Assembly (NCBI RefSeq): GCF_030064165.1 | Contig: NZ_CP125947.1 | Span: 4,774,001-4,838,000 of the forward strand | Reading direction: 5' to 3' | From: Comamonas resistens | GTDB lineage: Bacteria; Pseudomonadota; Gammaproteobacteria; Burkholderiales; Burkholderiaceae_C | Length of the DNA: 64,000 bases | In this document: in pieces, positions 1 through 8,514 of the stretch | Numbering within the stretch: the first letter of the stretch is position 1 | Layout: each line of letters begins with the position of its first letter | Notes under the pieces: generated by a model | The model's input: the letters and a program-made list of their open reading frames with translations, nothing else | Told to the model about the DNA's origin: nothing | Database searches by the model: none | Translations under genes and position numbers: made by a program

Positions 1-2
1 TA

Positions 3-2123
3 TTGGTCATTTTTATTGGAGTGATCTCTCTAATCTGGCTGACTGTAGCGGTATTCAACGCACGCACTATCCGTGTCGCAGTGAACAATGAAGGGCTTCC
101 GGCCAGCGGCGCGACCGAGTTGACACCGCAGCAACATGAACTGGTTGAGCAGGGGCGCTACGTTGCACGCTTGGGCGATTGCGTTGCCTGTCATACGTCT
201 GACCCGTCCAAGCCCATGGCCGGTGGCCTTGCACTGGAAACGCCCTTCGGCAAGCTTTACTCCACCAATGTCACGGCAGACAAGAGAACGGGCATTGGCA
301 GTTACAGCTTGGAGCAGTTTGATCGCGCAATGCGCCTTGGGGTGGCTGCCGATGGCCACAACTTGTATCCAGCCATGCCTTATCCGTCCTATGCGAAGAT
401 GACGCCGGACGATATGAAGGCGCTTTATGCTTACTTGATGCACGACGTCACACCCGTCGAACAAGCGAATCGGCCCTCTGAGATGGGCTTTCCGTTCAAC
501 CAGCGCTGGGGGCTGGCGCTTTGGAACGCGGTGTTTCTGGAAGACGAACCCTTCAAGCCGGTGCAGGACCAGAACGACGTGTGGAACCGAGGGGCATACC
601 TCGTTCAGGGTCTAGGCCATTGTGGTGCCTGTCACACGCCTCGCGGCGTTGGCTTCCAGGAGAAGACCATGACCAGCGAGGGCTCTAGCGGCGGCCTGTT
701 CCTGGCCGGGGAAACCGTCGAAGGCTGGCGTGCTCTGAGCCTACGTAACCTCTGGACCTCCGAGGAAACCGCCGAGATGCTCAAGACTGGGCGCAACAAG
801 CACGGCACAGTCTCAGGCAACATGGTGGACGTGGTGCAGCACAGCACTCAGTACATGACAAACGACGATCTGCTCGCTATCGGCATCTACCTGAAATCGT
901 TGCCTTCTGGCAAAGACGACCTACCCATGCAGGTCGCCCAAGGTCCGGGACCTGTCATCACACCATACCGGACTGGTGGCAGGGTCAATCCCGGCGAAGT
1001 ACCCGGCGACATCTTCACCACACGCGGTGGCCTTGGCTACTTGCAATTCTGTGCCGACTGCCACCGCTCGAACGGCGATGGTGTGCCCAATGCGTTCCCC
1101 TCTCTAGTCGGCAATAACACCCTGCAATCGCAAAACCCGGCAACGCTGATCCACATCATGTTGACGGGCTGGCAGGCGCCGCTCACGCAAAGTCATGCAC
1201 GGCTACTGACGATGCCCTCGTTCGCGCAGTTGAGTGACCAAGAGATCACCGAAATCCTAAACTTCACACGCCGCGCATGGGGTCGGGCCGACGCTCGTGA
1301 GATCAAAGCCAGCGAGGTGAGTCGCGCCCGCCAGCTCCTTGATGCCACGGCCGACAATCATCGTCCGTTCGAGACGCCACGTCTCGCAGAAATGCTTAAG
1401 GAAAACAACGCCGAGCAACTCGTATTGGGTGCGCGACTGAATATCGATACGGCACGCATGCTTCCAAATAATGTGGGCAACAAGCTCAACTGCGCTAGCT
1501 GCCACCTGAATGCCGGCACGGTTGCGGATGGCTCCCCTTATGTTGGCGTTTCTGCCTTCTTCCCCAGCTACGCCCCACGCGCAGGTCGCATCATCACATT
1601 GGAAGACCGCATCAACGGATGCTTCCAGCGTTCCATGCACGGCAAGCCATTGCCCATCACCAGCGACGAGATGAAGGCGATGGTCGCCTATTTCGACTGG
1701 ATGAAGCGAGAGACAAAGCCTGAGGACAAGGTTGAAGGCCGTGGAATCGGCAAGATCGATCGGACGCTCATTCCCAATACGGAGAATGGCAAACGCATCT
1801 ATGCGGCGCAATGTGCGTTGTGCCATGGAGATAACGGCGAAGGTGTCAGAAATGCTAAGGGCGAGATGGTCTATCCGCCTCTGTGGGGTGACGAATCTTT
1901 CAACATCGGCGCCGGCATGGCTCGCACCTACACAGCGGCGGCCTTTGTGAAGCGGAACATGCCCATTGCCTTCGGCAAGCATTTCCCGCTGGGTCAAGGG
2001 GGGCTCACTGACCAGGAGGCATTAGACGTGGCTGAATACTTCTCTCATATGGAGCGCCCGGATTTTGCACCCAAGGTCAAGGACTGGCCCCAAGACAAGA
2101 AGCCCGGTGATGCGCGCTATTGA
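3..2123 (+). CDS. Five-haem cytochrome c: alcohol-dehydrogenase-type triheme part fused to a TsdA-like diheme part
   Basis: A membrane-anchored periplasmic electron-transfer protein. The first ~22 residues form a hydrophobic segment (signal or anchor). Five CXXCH haem sites are visible, with first cysteines at about residues 60, 207, 350, 497 and 604. The first three are spaced as in the triheme cytochrome subunit of membrane alcohol/gluconate dehydrogenases. The last two lie in a region resembling thiosulfate dehydrogenase TsdA, including a DRINGCFQRSMHGKPLP-type motif near residue 540. The substrate is unknown, because no dehydrogenase catalytic subunit lies in the window. The reading frame is open to the left edge and begins here at TTG, so the true start may lie outside. 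Fusion partners are named by motif, not by search. Confidence 0.8.
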   Translation: MVIFIGVISLIWLTVAVFNARTIRVAVNNEGLPASGATELTPQQHELVEQGRYVARLGDCVACHTSDPSKPMAGGLALETPFGKLYSTNVTADKRTGIGSYSLEQFDRAMRLGVAADGHNLYPAMPYPSYAKMTPDDMKALYAYLMHDVTPVEQANRPSEMGFPFNQRWGLALWNAVFLEDEPFKPVQDQNDVWNRGAYLVQGLGHCGACHTPRGVGFQEKTMTSEGSSGGLFLAGETVEGWRALSLRNLWTSEETAEMLKTGRNKHGTVSGNMVDVVQHSTQYMTNDDLLAIGIYLKSLPSGKDDLPMQVAQGPGPVITPYRTGGRVNPGEVPGDIFTTRGGLGYLQFCADCHRSNGDGVPNAFPSLVGNNTLQSQNPATLIHIMLTGWQAPLTQSHARLLTMPSFAQLSDQEITEILNFTRRAWGRADAREIKASEVSRARQLLDATADNHRPFETPRLAEMLKENNAEQLVLGARLNIDTARMLPNNVGNKLNCASCHLNAGTVADGSPYVGVSAFFPSYAPRAGRIITLEDRINGCFQRSMHGKPLPITSDEMKAMVAYFDWMKRETKPEDKVEGRGIGKIDRTLIPNTENGKRIYAAQCALCHGDNGEGVRNAKGEMVYPPLWGDESFNIGAGMARTYTAAAFVKRNMPIAFGKHFPLGQGGLTDQEALDVAEYFSHMERPDFAPKVKDWPQDKKPGDARY

Positions 2124-2453
2124 AGAACCGGGGGAAACGCGACGCGTGGCATGTAGCACTCGTGATTGCATGCCACGGGAAGCCTGGTGCCTAACACACT
2201 ATCGGGAGGTTGGCGAACTGACATTCTGACCGAACGCATGACCTGAGCATGCCGTTGGATAGCACTCGCCCAGAATTGAGCTGGTGCTATCGGATATCTC
2301 CCACCCGCATAATTCCCACCTAGTCAATGAAGCGCACCTCAGTTGAGGTGTAACGCCACCTCGACAATCGGGCAACCCGAATTTCGCATTCCTGGCTGAC
2401 CACTCGGCAGCACCCAGTCAAGGTATCGGCATCGCAACAGAAGAGCCGATGCC
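2124..2453. other. Gene-free stretch between the cytochrome gene and the conjugation module
   Basis: No supported coding frame. It contains a short perfect inverted repeat (listed separately at 2335-2350). It probably marks the boundary between cargo and the pil/tra block and may hold the promoter for the downstream transfer genes. No clear sigma-70 promoter was recognised. Confidence 0.4.
2335..2350. repeat. Short palindrome upstream of the conjugation operon
   Basis: CACCTCAGTTGAGGTG is a 7-2-7 perfect inverted repeat about 100 bases before the PilL-type gene. It could be an operator for the transfer operon or a chance dyad. No T-tract follows, so it is not a classical terminator. Confidence 0.35.
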
Positions 2454-3032
2454 ATGCCCGCAATCCACCCATACCGGCGACTGGTCGGGGCCGGCCTGCT
2501 GACCGCAGCCCTGGTCAGCGGCTGCGCGACCACCACGGCGCCGCTGCCGTCCGAGCCCATCGAGGAAGCCGCACCAGTCCTCGAACCCGAGACGCCCGAG
2601 TTCATTCCCGTCGTGCGCTATGGCCGCTACACGCTGGTCGAACTTGCGCCCACGGCGGCGCAGCGCGACTTGCTGCTACAAACCATCGACGTGTCTATGC
2701 CCGAGGATGCTCGCGCGACGGTCGGCGACGGACTGCGGCACGTGCTCAAACGCAGCGGCTACCAGCTTTGCGAGACCACGTATGCCGTGATCGATCTGTA
2801 CGCGCTGCCGCTGCCGGCGGCGCATTTGCATCTCGGCCCCATGACCGTGCGCGATGCGCTGCTCACCCTGGCCGGCCCCGCCTGGGAACTGCACGCGGAT
2901 GACCGGGCACGGCAGGTTTGCTTCGAGCGGTCCGGTGACGACGCGAGCGCCGACCCAGCACCCGAGCCGCCCGCCGCCGAAGCAGTGCAGACGTTCCCGC
3001 TGATGCCGTCCACGTCGGGAGGCCAGCCATGA
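2454..3032 (+). CDS. PilL N-terminal-type lipoprotein of ICE (TIGR03748-like)
   Basis: Predicted outer-membrane or periplasmic lipoprotein that opens the conjugation block. The N-terminus has a basic and hydrophobic segment ending in a lipobox (LVSGC, lipidated Cys at residue 24), followed by a Pro/Glu-rich linker. Residues ~50-160 resemble the PilL N-terminal domain found at the start of PFGI-1/ICEclc-type transfer operons. At 192 residues it is the short single-domain form; no full type IV pilus operon follows. It overlaps the next gene by 4 bases (ATGA), so the two are probably translationally coupled. Family assignment is from sequence resemblance and context. Confidence 0.75.
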   Translation: MPAIHPYRRLVGAGLLTAALVSGCATTTAPLPSEPIEEAAPVLEPETPEFIPVVRYGRYTLVELAPTAAQRDLLLQTIDVSMPEDARATVGDGLRHVLKRSGYQLCETTYAVIDLYALPLPAAHLHLGPMTVRDALLTLAGPAWELHADDRARQVCFERSGDDASADPAPEPPAAEAVQTFPLMPSTSGGQP

Positions 3033-3670
3033 ACGCTGCACAATCCCTGCGCCGCCCGACCGCCGCCGTGGCGGTGCAAAGCCTGCTCTGGCTCTGGCTG
3101 ATCGGCCTCAGCGTCTTCGTGGCCCTGGGCTACCAGGCGACGAACGACCAGGCCGGACAGCAGCGGCTCGATTCCCACCTGCAACGCCTCGAAGCGCAAG
3201 TCGCCGCGCTGACCGAAACCACCCAGGCCTTGCAGCAGCGCCCAGCAGCCGCGACAGCCGCAGGTCTGCAAGACGCCCGCAAGGTCTTGGAAGCTCGCAT
3301 TGCCCAGGTCGAGCAGGCGTTGAGCGACCGTGCCGCTGCCGATGAGCTTCAGGCGCTACGCGCCGAGGTCGAGCAGTTCAAGGCACGCCAGACCGCCGCG
3401 CTGGCTGCGTCACCCGCCCAGCCACGCACCACGCGCAAGCCCGCTGCCAAGCCTGAGCCGCCGCCGTTGCCGTTCCGCGTCATCGGTGCCGAACTGCGTG
3501 CCGGTGAGCGCAGCGTGTCCGTCGCGCTGAGCGCCGAGGATTTCACGCCCGACCAGGTTCAGGTGCTGCTGCCGGGCGATGCATTCGGCCCGTGGCGCTT
3601 GCAGTCCATCGAAGGCAGCACCGCCGTGTTCCAGACCGGCGGCCATACCCGCCGCGTGGCGATTCCTTGA
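3029..3670 (+). CDS. ICE-associated membrane-anchored coiled-coil protein
   Basis: Single transmembrane segment at about residues 20-37, then a Gln/Ala/Glu-rich stretch (~45-125) with heptad character suggesting a periplasmic coiled coil. A Pro/Lys linker and a small C-terminal globular part (~145-213) follow. A protein of this build regularly follows the PilL-type gene in this ICE class, but its role is not established. It starts inside the stop of the preceding gene and ends 10 bases before the next, consistent with one operon. Confidence 0.7.
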   Translation: MNAAQSLRRPTAAVAVQSLLWLWLIGLSVFVALGYQATNDQAGQQRLDSHLQRLEAQVAALTETTQALQQRPAAATAAGLQDARKVLEARIAQVEQALSDRAAADELQALRAEVEQFKARQTAALAASPAQPRTTRKPAAKPEPPPLPFRVIGAELRAGERSVSVALSAEDFTPDQVQVLLPGDAFGPWRLQSIEGSTAVFQTGGHTRRVAIP

Positions 3671-3680
3671 GGTCCATGCG

Positions 3681-4406
3681 ATGAAACATCCTCCCATCCT
3701 CATCCTGTTGCTGGCTGCGCTGCACCTGCCGGCGTCTGCGCAGCAGACGCCTCAACAAGCCGCCAACATCCAGCCCGCCCGCAGCAGCCAGAGCCAGATC
3801 GCGCACAGCCAGGACACACGTCAGGCAAAGGAATGGGGGCTGCGCGATGACGAGTTCGCCCGTTATCGCGAGTTGATGGAGGGGCCGATTGGCGTCTATT
3901 CGCCCAACCTGGACCCGCTATCGGTCTTGGGCATCGAGGCCCGCTCCGACGAGGAACGGCGGCGTTACGCGGAATTGCAGGTACAGGTCGAAGCGCGTCG
4001 CGTCGAGAAGCTGCTGGCCTACCAGCGCGCCTACGACGAGGCCTGGCAGCGCCTGAATCCCGGCATGCAGCGCGTGAACCTGCCCGATGACAAGCCTGGT
4101 GCTTCCGCCACGCGCGGCATCGGCCGCACAGCGGTGTTCGTCAAGGACGGCTGCGACGCCTGCGGGCAAGTCGTGCAGCGCCTGCAATCCTCTGGGGCCG
4201 AGTTCGACCTGTACATGGTCGGCAGCCGCCAGGACGACGCACGCATCCGCGACTGGGCCAAGCGCGCACAGGTCGACCCGGCGCGCGTGCGCAGCGGCAG
4301 CATCACGCTCAACCACGATGGTGGCCGCTGGCTGTCGCTGGGCCTACCCGGTGAACTGCCCGCAGTCGTGCGCGAGGTGAACGGCCAATGGCAACGCCAG
4401 CCCTGA
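3681..4406 (+). CDS. TIGR03759-family integrating conjugative element protein
   Basis: Periplasmic protein of the transfer apparatus. It has a signal peptide of about 20 residues ending ASAQQ, then a charged helical region and a C-terminal thioredoxin-like part with a C158-D-A-C161 motif. The CXXC may be redox active. I chose the ATG at 3681 rather than the longer in-frame start because it places the signal peptide at the N-terminus and follows the upstream stop by 10 bases. It overlaps the following transglycosylase gene by 19 bases. Its exact function in the ICE family is unknown. Confidence 0.78.
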   Translation: MKHPPILILLLAALHLPASAQQTPQQAANIQPARSSQSQIAHSQDTRQAKEWGLRDDEFARYRELMEGPIGVYSPNLDPLSVLGIEARSDEERRRYAELQVQVEARRVEKLLAYQRAYDEAWQRLNPGMQRVNLPDDKPGASATRGIGRTAVFVKDGCDACGQVVQRLQSSGAEFDLYMVGSRQDDARIRDWAKRAQVDPARVRSGSITLNHDGGRWLSLGLPGELPAVVREVNGQWQRQP

Positions 4407-4978
4407 CGGGACGGTTACGTGCACTGGTGGTCGCCGCGGGCCTCTGGGCCTGCGCCGCCCAAGCCCAGGAAGTGCCGCCACCTGCCTACCAGCTTGCCGC
4501 CCAGCGTGCGGGCATCCCCTCGACGGTGCTCTACGCCGTGGCATTGCAGGAGAGCGGCATCCGGCGCAACGGTCGCATTGTCCCGTGGCCCTGGTCGCTC
4601 AACATCGCCGGCCAGTCGCGCCGCTTCGCCACCCGTGCCGACGCCTGCACCGGCTTGCAGCAGGCGATGCGTTCCACCCCGCACACCCGTATCGACGCAG
4701 GCCTGGGGCAGATCAACCTTGGCTATCACCAGCAGCGCTTCACCAGCGCGTGCGATCTGCTTGACCCGTACCGGAATCTGGCCATCGCCGCCAAGATCCT
4801 GAAAGAGCAGCACACCCCCGGCAAGGACTGGCTGTTGGCGATCGGCCGCTACCACCGCCCCGCAGGCGGCGAGCCCGCTGCCCGCTACCGGCGCAGCGTG
4901 TCGCGCCACTTGGCCCGCGTGCAAGGCACACGCCCAACCACCACGGCGCTCGCAGCGCGCCAGGAGTCCTCCCCATGA
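4388..4978 (+). CDS. Lytic transglycosylase (SLT domain) of the conjugation system
   Basis: Secreted peptidoglycan-cleaving enzyme that opens a path for the secretion channel. A signal peptide (~26 residues, AQAQ end) is followed by an SLT-like domain. The catalytic Glu lies in the ALQESG motif near residue 55, and the GLGQINLGYH-type motif lies near residue 105. Length (196 aa) is typical of ICE-encoded VirB1-like proteins. It overlaps its neighbours on both sides, in line with a tightly packed operon. Confidence 0.88.
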   Translation: MATPALTGRLRALVVAAGLWACAAQAQEVPPPAYQLAAQRAGIPSTVLYAVALQESGIRRNGRIVPWPWSLNIAGQSRRFATRADACTGLQQAMRSTPHTRIDAGLGQINLGYHQQRFTSACDLLDPYRNLAIAAKILKEQHTPGKDWLLAIGRYHRPAGGEPAARYRRSVSRHLARVQGTRPTTTALAARQESSP

Positions 4979-5523
4979 CGAAACCCCATTTGCCCAATTT
5001 CACCTTGAAGGGCCTGCTCGTGTCGCTGGCAGTGCTGCCGGTGGCCTCGCTTGCCGGCGAACCGCTGATCGTGGTCGAGGATCGCGGCGGCACGTCCGCG
5101 CTGCCGTACTACGAAGCCCTGAACCTTCAGCCGCGCGCCAATGCGCCGGCGCGCCCGCCCCTCCCGACGCCCCAGGTTCCTGCCACGCCAGCAGACGAGG
5201 CCGCAATGCTGCCGGTACGCAGCGCCAAGCTCACGCCCGGCACCGTCGCGCGTCGGGTGATTGAGGCCCCGGGCCTGCGGCCTTTCGTGGTCGTCGGCGA
5301 CGACGGGGCTTCGAGGGACTGGCTGCGCCGCCATGCAGCCTCGCTGCGGGAGCGTGGTGCGATCGGACTGGTGGTCAATGTCGAGACGGTGCCGGGCCTG
5401 GCGCGGCTGCGTGCCCTGGTGCCCGGCGTGCCGCTCGCGCCCGTGGCCGGCGATGACCTGGCCGAGCGCCTGGGCTTGCGGCACTACCCGGCGCTGATCA
5501 CGGCCACCGGCATCGAGCAATGA
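4975..5523 (+). CDS. TIGR03765-family integrating conjugative element protein
   Basis: Exported protein (signal peptide ~27 residues, SLAG) of 182 aa found between the transglycosylase and the coupling protein in this ICE class. Residues ~95-175 look like a thioredoxin-like or solute-domain fold, but no catalytic cysteines are present. The start codon overlaps the stop of the transglycosylase gene (ATGA). Function unknown. Confidence 0.75.
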   Translation: MTKPHLPNFTLKGLLVSLAVLPVASLAGEPLIVVEDRGGTSALPYYEALNLQPRANAPARPPLPTPQVPATPADEAAMLPVRSAKLTPGTVARRVIEAPGLRPFVVVGDDGASRDWLRRHAASLRERGAIGLVVNVETVPGLARLRALVPGVPLAPVAGDDLAERLGLRHYPALITATGIEQ

Positions 5524-5527
5524 AGCC

Positions 5528-7714
5528 ATGTCGGGGAAACAGCCCGTCGAGGTGCTGCTTCGCCCAGCGGTGGAGCTATACACCGTCGCAGCGTGTGCAG
5601 GCGCCGCGTTCTTGTCCCTGGTGGCCCCGTGGTCGCTCGCGCTGAGCCCCGCCATGGGCATCGGCAGCGCGCTGGCATTCGGTGCCTATGGCGCGATCCG
5701 CTACCGCGATGCCCGCGTCATCCTGCGCTACCGGCGCAACATTCGTAGGTTGCCGCGCTACGTGATGACCAGCAAGGACGTGCCGGTCAGCCAGCAGCGG
5801 CTGTTTGTGGGACGCGGTTTCCTGTGGGAGCAGAAGCACACCCATAGGCTCGTGCAGACGTATCGGCCGGAGTTTCGCCACTACGTCGATCCGACGCCGG
5901 CATACAAGCTGGCGCGCCGTCTGGAGGAACGGCTGGAATTTGCGCCGTTCCCGCTGTCGCGGCTGCCCGCGCTCATCGGCTGGGACATGCCTTTCAACCC
6001 CGTGCGTCCGCTGCCGCCCGTGGGCGGCCTGCCGCGCTTGCACGGTATCGAGCCGGAGGAAGTGGACGTCAGTCTGCCGCTGGGCGAGCGCGTCGGGCAC
6101 TCGCTGGTGTTGGGCACCACGCGCGTGGGCAAGACCCGGCTGGCCGAACTGTTCGTGACCCAGGACATCCGGCGCAAGAACGCCGCAGGCGAGCATGAGG
6201 TCGTGATCGTCATCGACCCCAAGGGGGACGCGGACCTCTTGAAGCGGATGTACGTCGAGGCCAGGCGCGCAGGCCGCGAAGGCGAGTTCTACGTGTTTCA
6301 TCTCGGCTGGCCGGAGATCAGCGCCCGCTACAACGCGGTGGGCCGCTTTGGGCGCATCTCGGAGGTCGCCACCCGCATCGCGGGGCAGCTTTCCGGTGAA
6401 GGCAACAGTGCGGCGTTCCGCGAGTTCGCCTGGCGCTTCGTCAACATCATCGCCCGCGCCCTGGTGGAACTGGGACAGCGACCGGACTACATGCTGATCC
6501 AGCGTCACGTGATCAACATCGACGCGCTGTTCATCGAATACGCGCAGCATTTTTTCGCGAAAACGGAGCCCAAGGCCTGGGAGGTGATCGTCCAGATTGA
6601 GGCCAAGCTCAACGAGAAAAATATTCCCAGGAACATGATCGGGCGCGAGAAGCGCGTGGTGGCCTTGGAGCAGTACCTGAGCCAGGCCCGCAACTACGAC
6701 CCCGTGCTCGACGGCCTGCGCTCGGCAGTCCGCTACGACAAGACCTACTTCGACAAGATCGTCGCCAGTCTCTTGCCGCTGCTGGAGAAGCTCACCAGCG
6801 GCAAGATCGCCCAGCTCCTGGCCCCGAACTACTCCGACCTCAACGATCCCAGGCCAATTTTCGACTGGATGCAGGTCATCCGAAAGCGCGCCATCGTCTA
6901 TGTAGGCTTGGATGCACTGTCGGACGCCGAGGTCGCCGCAGCGGTCGGAAACTCCATGTTCTCCGACCTGGTTTCGGTCGCGGGCCACATCTACAAGCAC
7001 GGGATCGACGATGGCCTGCCGGGCGCATCGGCTGGCACGCGCGTGCCGATCAACGTCCACGCCGACGAGTTCAACGAACTCATGGGGGACGAGTTCGTTC
7101 CGCTCATCAACAAAGGCGGCGGTGCCGGTCTGCAAGTCACCGCCTACACGCAGACGCTCTCCGACATCGAGGCCCGCATCGGCAGTCGTGCGAAAGCCGG
7201 TCAGGTGATCGGCAACTTCAACAACTTGTTCATGCTGCGCGTGCGCGAGACGGCCACCGCCGAATTGCTGACTCGGCAGTTGCCCAAGGTCGAGGTCTAT
7301 ACGACCACGATCGTGAGTGGGGCGACCGACGCTTCGGACATCCGCGGGACGACGGACTTCACATCGAACACGCAGGACCGTATCAGCATGTCGAGCGTGC
7401 CGATGATCGAGCCGTCGCACGTCGTCAGTCTTCCGAAGGGGCAGTGTTTCGCGTTGCTTCAAGGCGGTCAGCTTTGGAAGGTTCGAATGCCGCTTCCAGC
7501 GCCAGACCTCGATGAGGTCATGCCGCAGGATCTGCAACAACTCGCGGGCTACATGCGCCAGAGCTACAGCGAGGCCACGCAGTGGTGGGAGTTCACCAGT
7601 TCCCCGGTCTTGCAGGACGCGGCCTTGCCCGATGATTTGCTCGATGAGGTGGCCACCGCCGAACCTGCCACTTCCGGCACCGCCGATTCCGCCAGCGACG
7701 AGGCGGCGCCATGA
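5528..7714 (+). CDS. traD: Type IV coupling protein TraD (TIGR03743, SXT/TOL subfamily)
   Basis: Inner-membrane ATPase that brings the relaxase-DNA complex to the secretion channel. Two hydrophobic segments at ~15-60 are followed by a FtsK/VirD4-type motor domain. Walker A is GTTRVGKTR at ~196-204; a Walker B-like stretch with HADEFNEL lies near 514. The length of 728 aa fits the family. It starts 4 bases after the preceding stop and overlaps the next gene by 4 bases. Assignment is secure from motifs and position. Confidence 0.92.
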   Translation: MSGKQPVEVLLRPAVELYTVAACAGAAFLSLVAPWSLALSPAMGIGSALAFGAYGAIRYRDARVILRYRRNIRRLPRYVMTSKDVPVSQQRLFVGRGFLWEQKHTHRLVQTYRPEFRHYVDPTPAYKLARRLEERLEFAPFPLSRLPALIGWDMPFNPVRPLPPVGGLPRLHGIEPEEVDVSLPLGERVGHSLVLGTTRVGKTRLAELFVTQDIRRKNAAGEHEVVIVIDPKGDADLLKRMYVEARRAGREGEFYVFHLGWPEISARYNAVGRFGRISEVATRIAGQLSGEGNSAAFREFAWRFVNIIARALVELGQRPDYMLIQRHVINIDALFIEYAQHFFAKTEPKAWEVIVQIEAKLNEKNIPRNMIGREKRVVALEQYLSQARNYDPVLDGLRSAVRYDKTYFDKIVASLLPLLEKLTSGKIAQLLAPNYSDLNDPRPIFDWMQVIRKRAIVYVGLDALSDAEVAAAVGNSMFSDLVSVAGHIYKHGIDDGLPGASAGTRVPINVHADEFNELMGDEFVPLINKGGGAGLQVTAYTQTLSDIEARIGSRAKAGQVIGNFNNLFMLRVRETATAELLTRQLPKVEVYTTTIVSGATDASDIRGTTDFTSNTQDRISMSSVPMIEPSHVVSLPKGQCFALLQGGQLWKVRMPLPAPDLDEVMPQDLQQLAGYMRQSYSEATQWWEFTSSPVLQDAALPDDLLDEVATAEPATSGTADSASDEAAP

Positions 7715-8460
7715 ACAACGCTGCTAGCACCGCACAGCGAGAGCAGAACCGCCGTCAAGGATTGATCGTTGGCACGCTCACGTTGCCGTTCCGGCTGCTC
7801 GGTGTGCTGATCGCTTCGCTGCTGTTCTCGATCGTGGTGGAGTGCGTCGGCATGCACCTGTTCTGGAAGGACCAGGGCTGGCGGCACTCCCAACAGATGC
7901 TGCAGTACGAACTCGGGCATCTGTCGAGCCATTTTCAGCGCAGCGTGGTGGTGCAAGAGCCAGGGCGCACGGCGCACGAACTGGTGGACACCGGCTACGA
8001 ATGGGTGTTCGTGCGCTCGGGGCTGCTGGAGCGCATGAGCCAGACCGCCGAACGTGCCCGCGCACCCAGCCATGGTCAGGTGCGCAACTTCCGCTACTAC
8101 ATCAGTCAGGTCTATGTCTGGACGGAGAGATACCTGATCGCCGCGGCCTTCACGACGCTGACTTTCCTGGTGCGTCTGCTGGTCCTGCTGCTGACCCTGC
8201 CACTGATCTTCACGGCGGCATTCGTCGGTCTCATCGACGGCCTGGTGCGTCGGGACGTGCGCCGGTTCGGCGCGGGCCGGGAATCGGGCTTCATCTACCA
8301 CCGCGCGAAAGCCAGCCTGATGCCATTGGCCGTGCTGCCATGGGTCACGTACCTGGCACTGCCGATCTCGGTGCATCCATTGCTGATCCTGCTACCGAGC
8401 GCCGCCTTGCTGGGACTGGCGGTGAGCCTAACGGCGGGAAGCTTCAAGAAGTATCTTTAG
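7711..8460 (+). CDS. TIGR03747-family ICE membrane protein
   Basis: Integral membrane protein with hydrophobic segments at about residues 22-46, 145-180 and 205-240. A protein of this type always follows the coupling protein in this ICE class, probably as a partner of the coupling or mating-pair complex. This is the last transfer gene before the inserted oxygenase cassette; its 3' end is 54 bases from the convergent Rieske gene. Confidence 0.78.
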   Translation: MNNAASTAQREQNRRQGLIVGTLTLPFRLLGVLIASLLFSIVVECVGMHLFWKDQGWRHSQQMLQYELGHLSSHFQRSVVVQEPGRTAHELVDTGYEWVFVRSGLLERMSQTAERARAPSHGQVRNFRYYISQVYVWTERYLIAAAFTTLTFLVRLLVLLLTLPLIFTAAFVGLIDGLVRRDVRRFGAGRESGFIYHRAKASLMPLAVLPWVTYLALPISVHPLLILLPSAALLGLAVSLTAGSFKKYL

Positions 8461-8514
8461 TGGACTATGGCATATCCATGCCAGATCACACCCAGCGAAA
8501 AACAGTAACTGGAC

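Noticed and set aside
5576-7540. Long open frame antisense to the coupling ATPase gene (over 650 codons)
   Set aside because: A by-product of high GC at third positions; no family, no start signal, and traD on the other strand is certain. The same applies to long antisense frames at 12393-13607 and 14871-16133.
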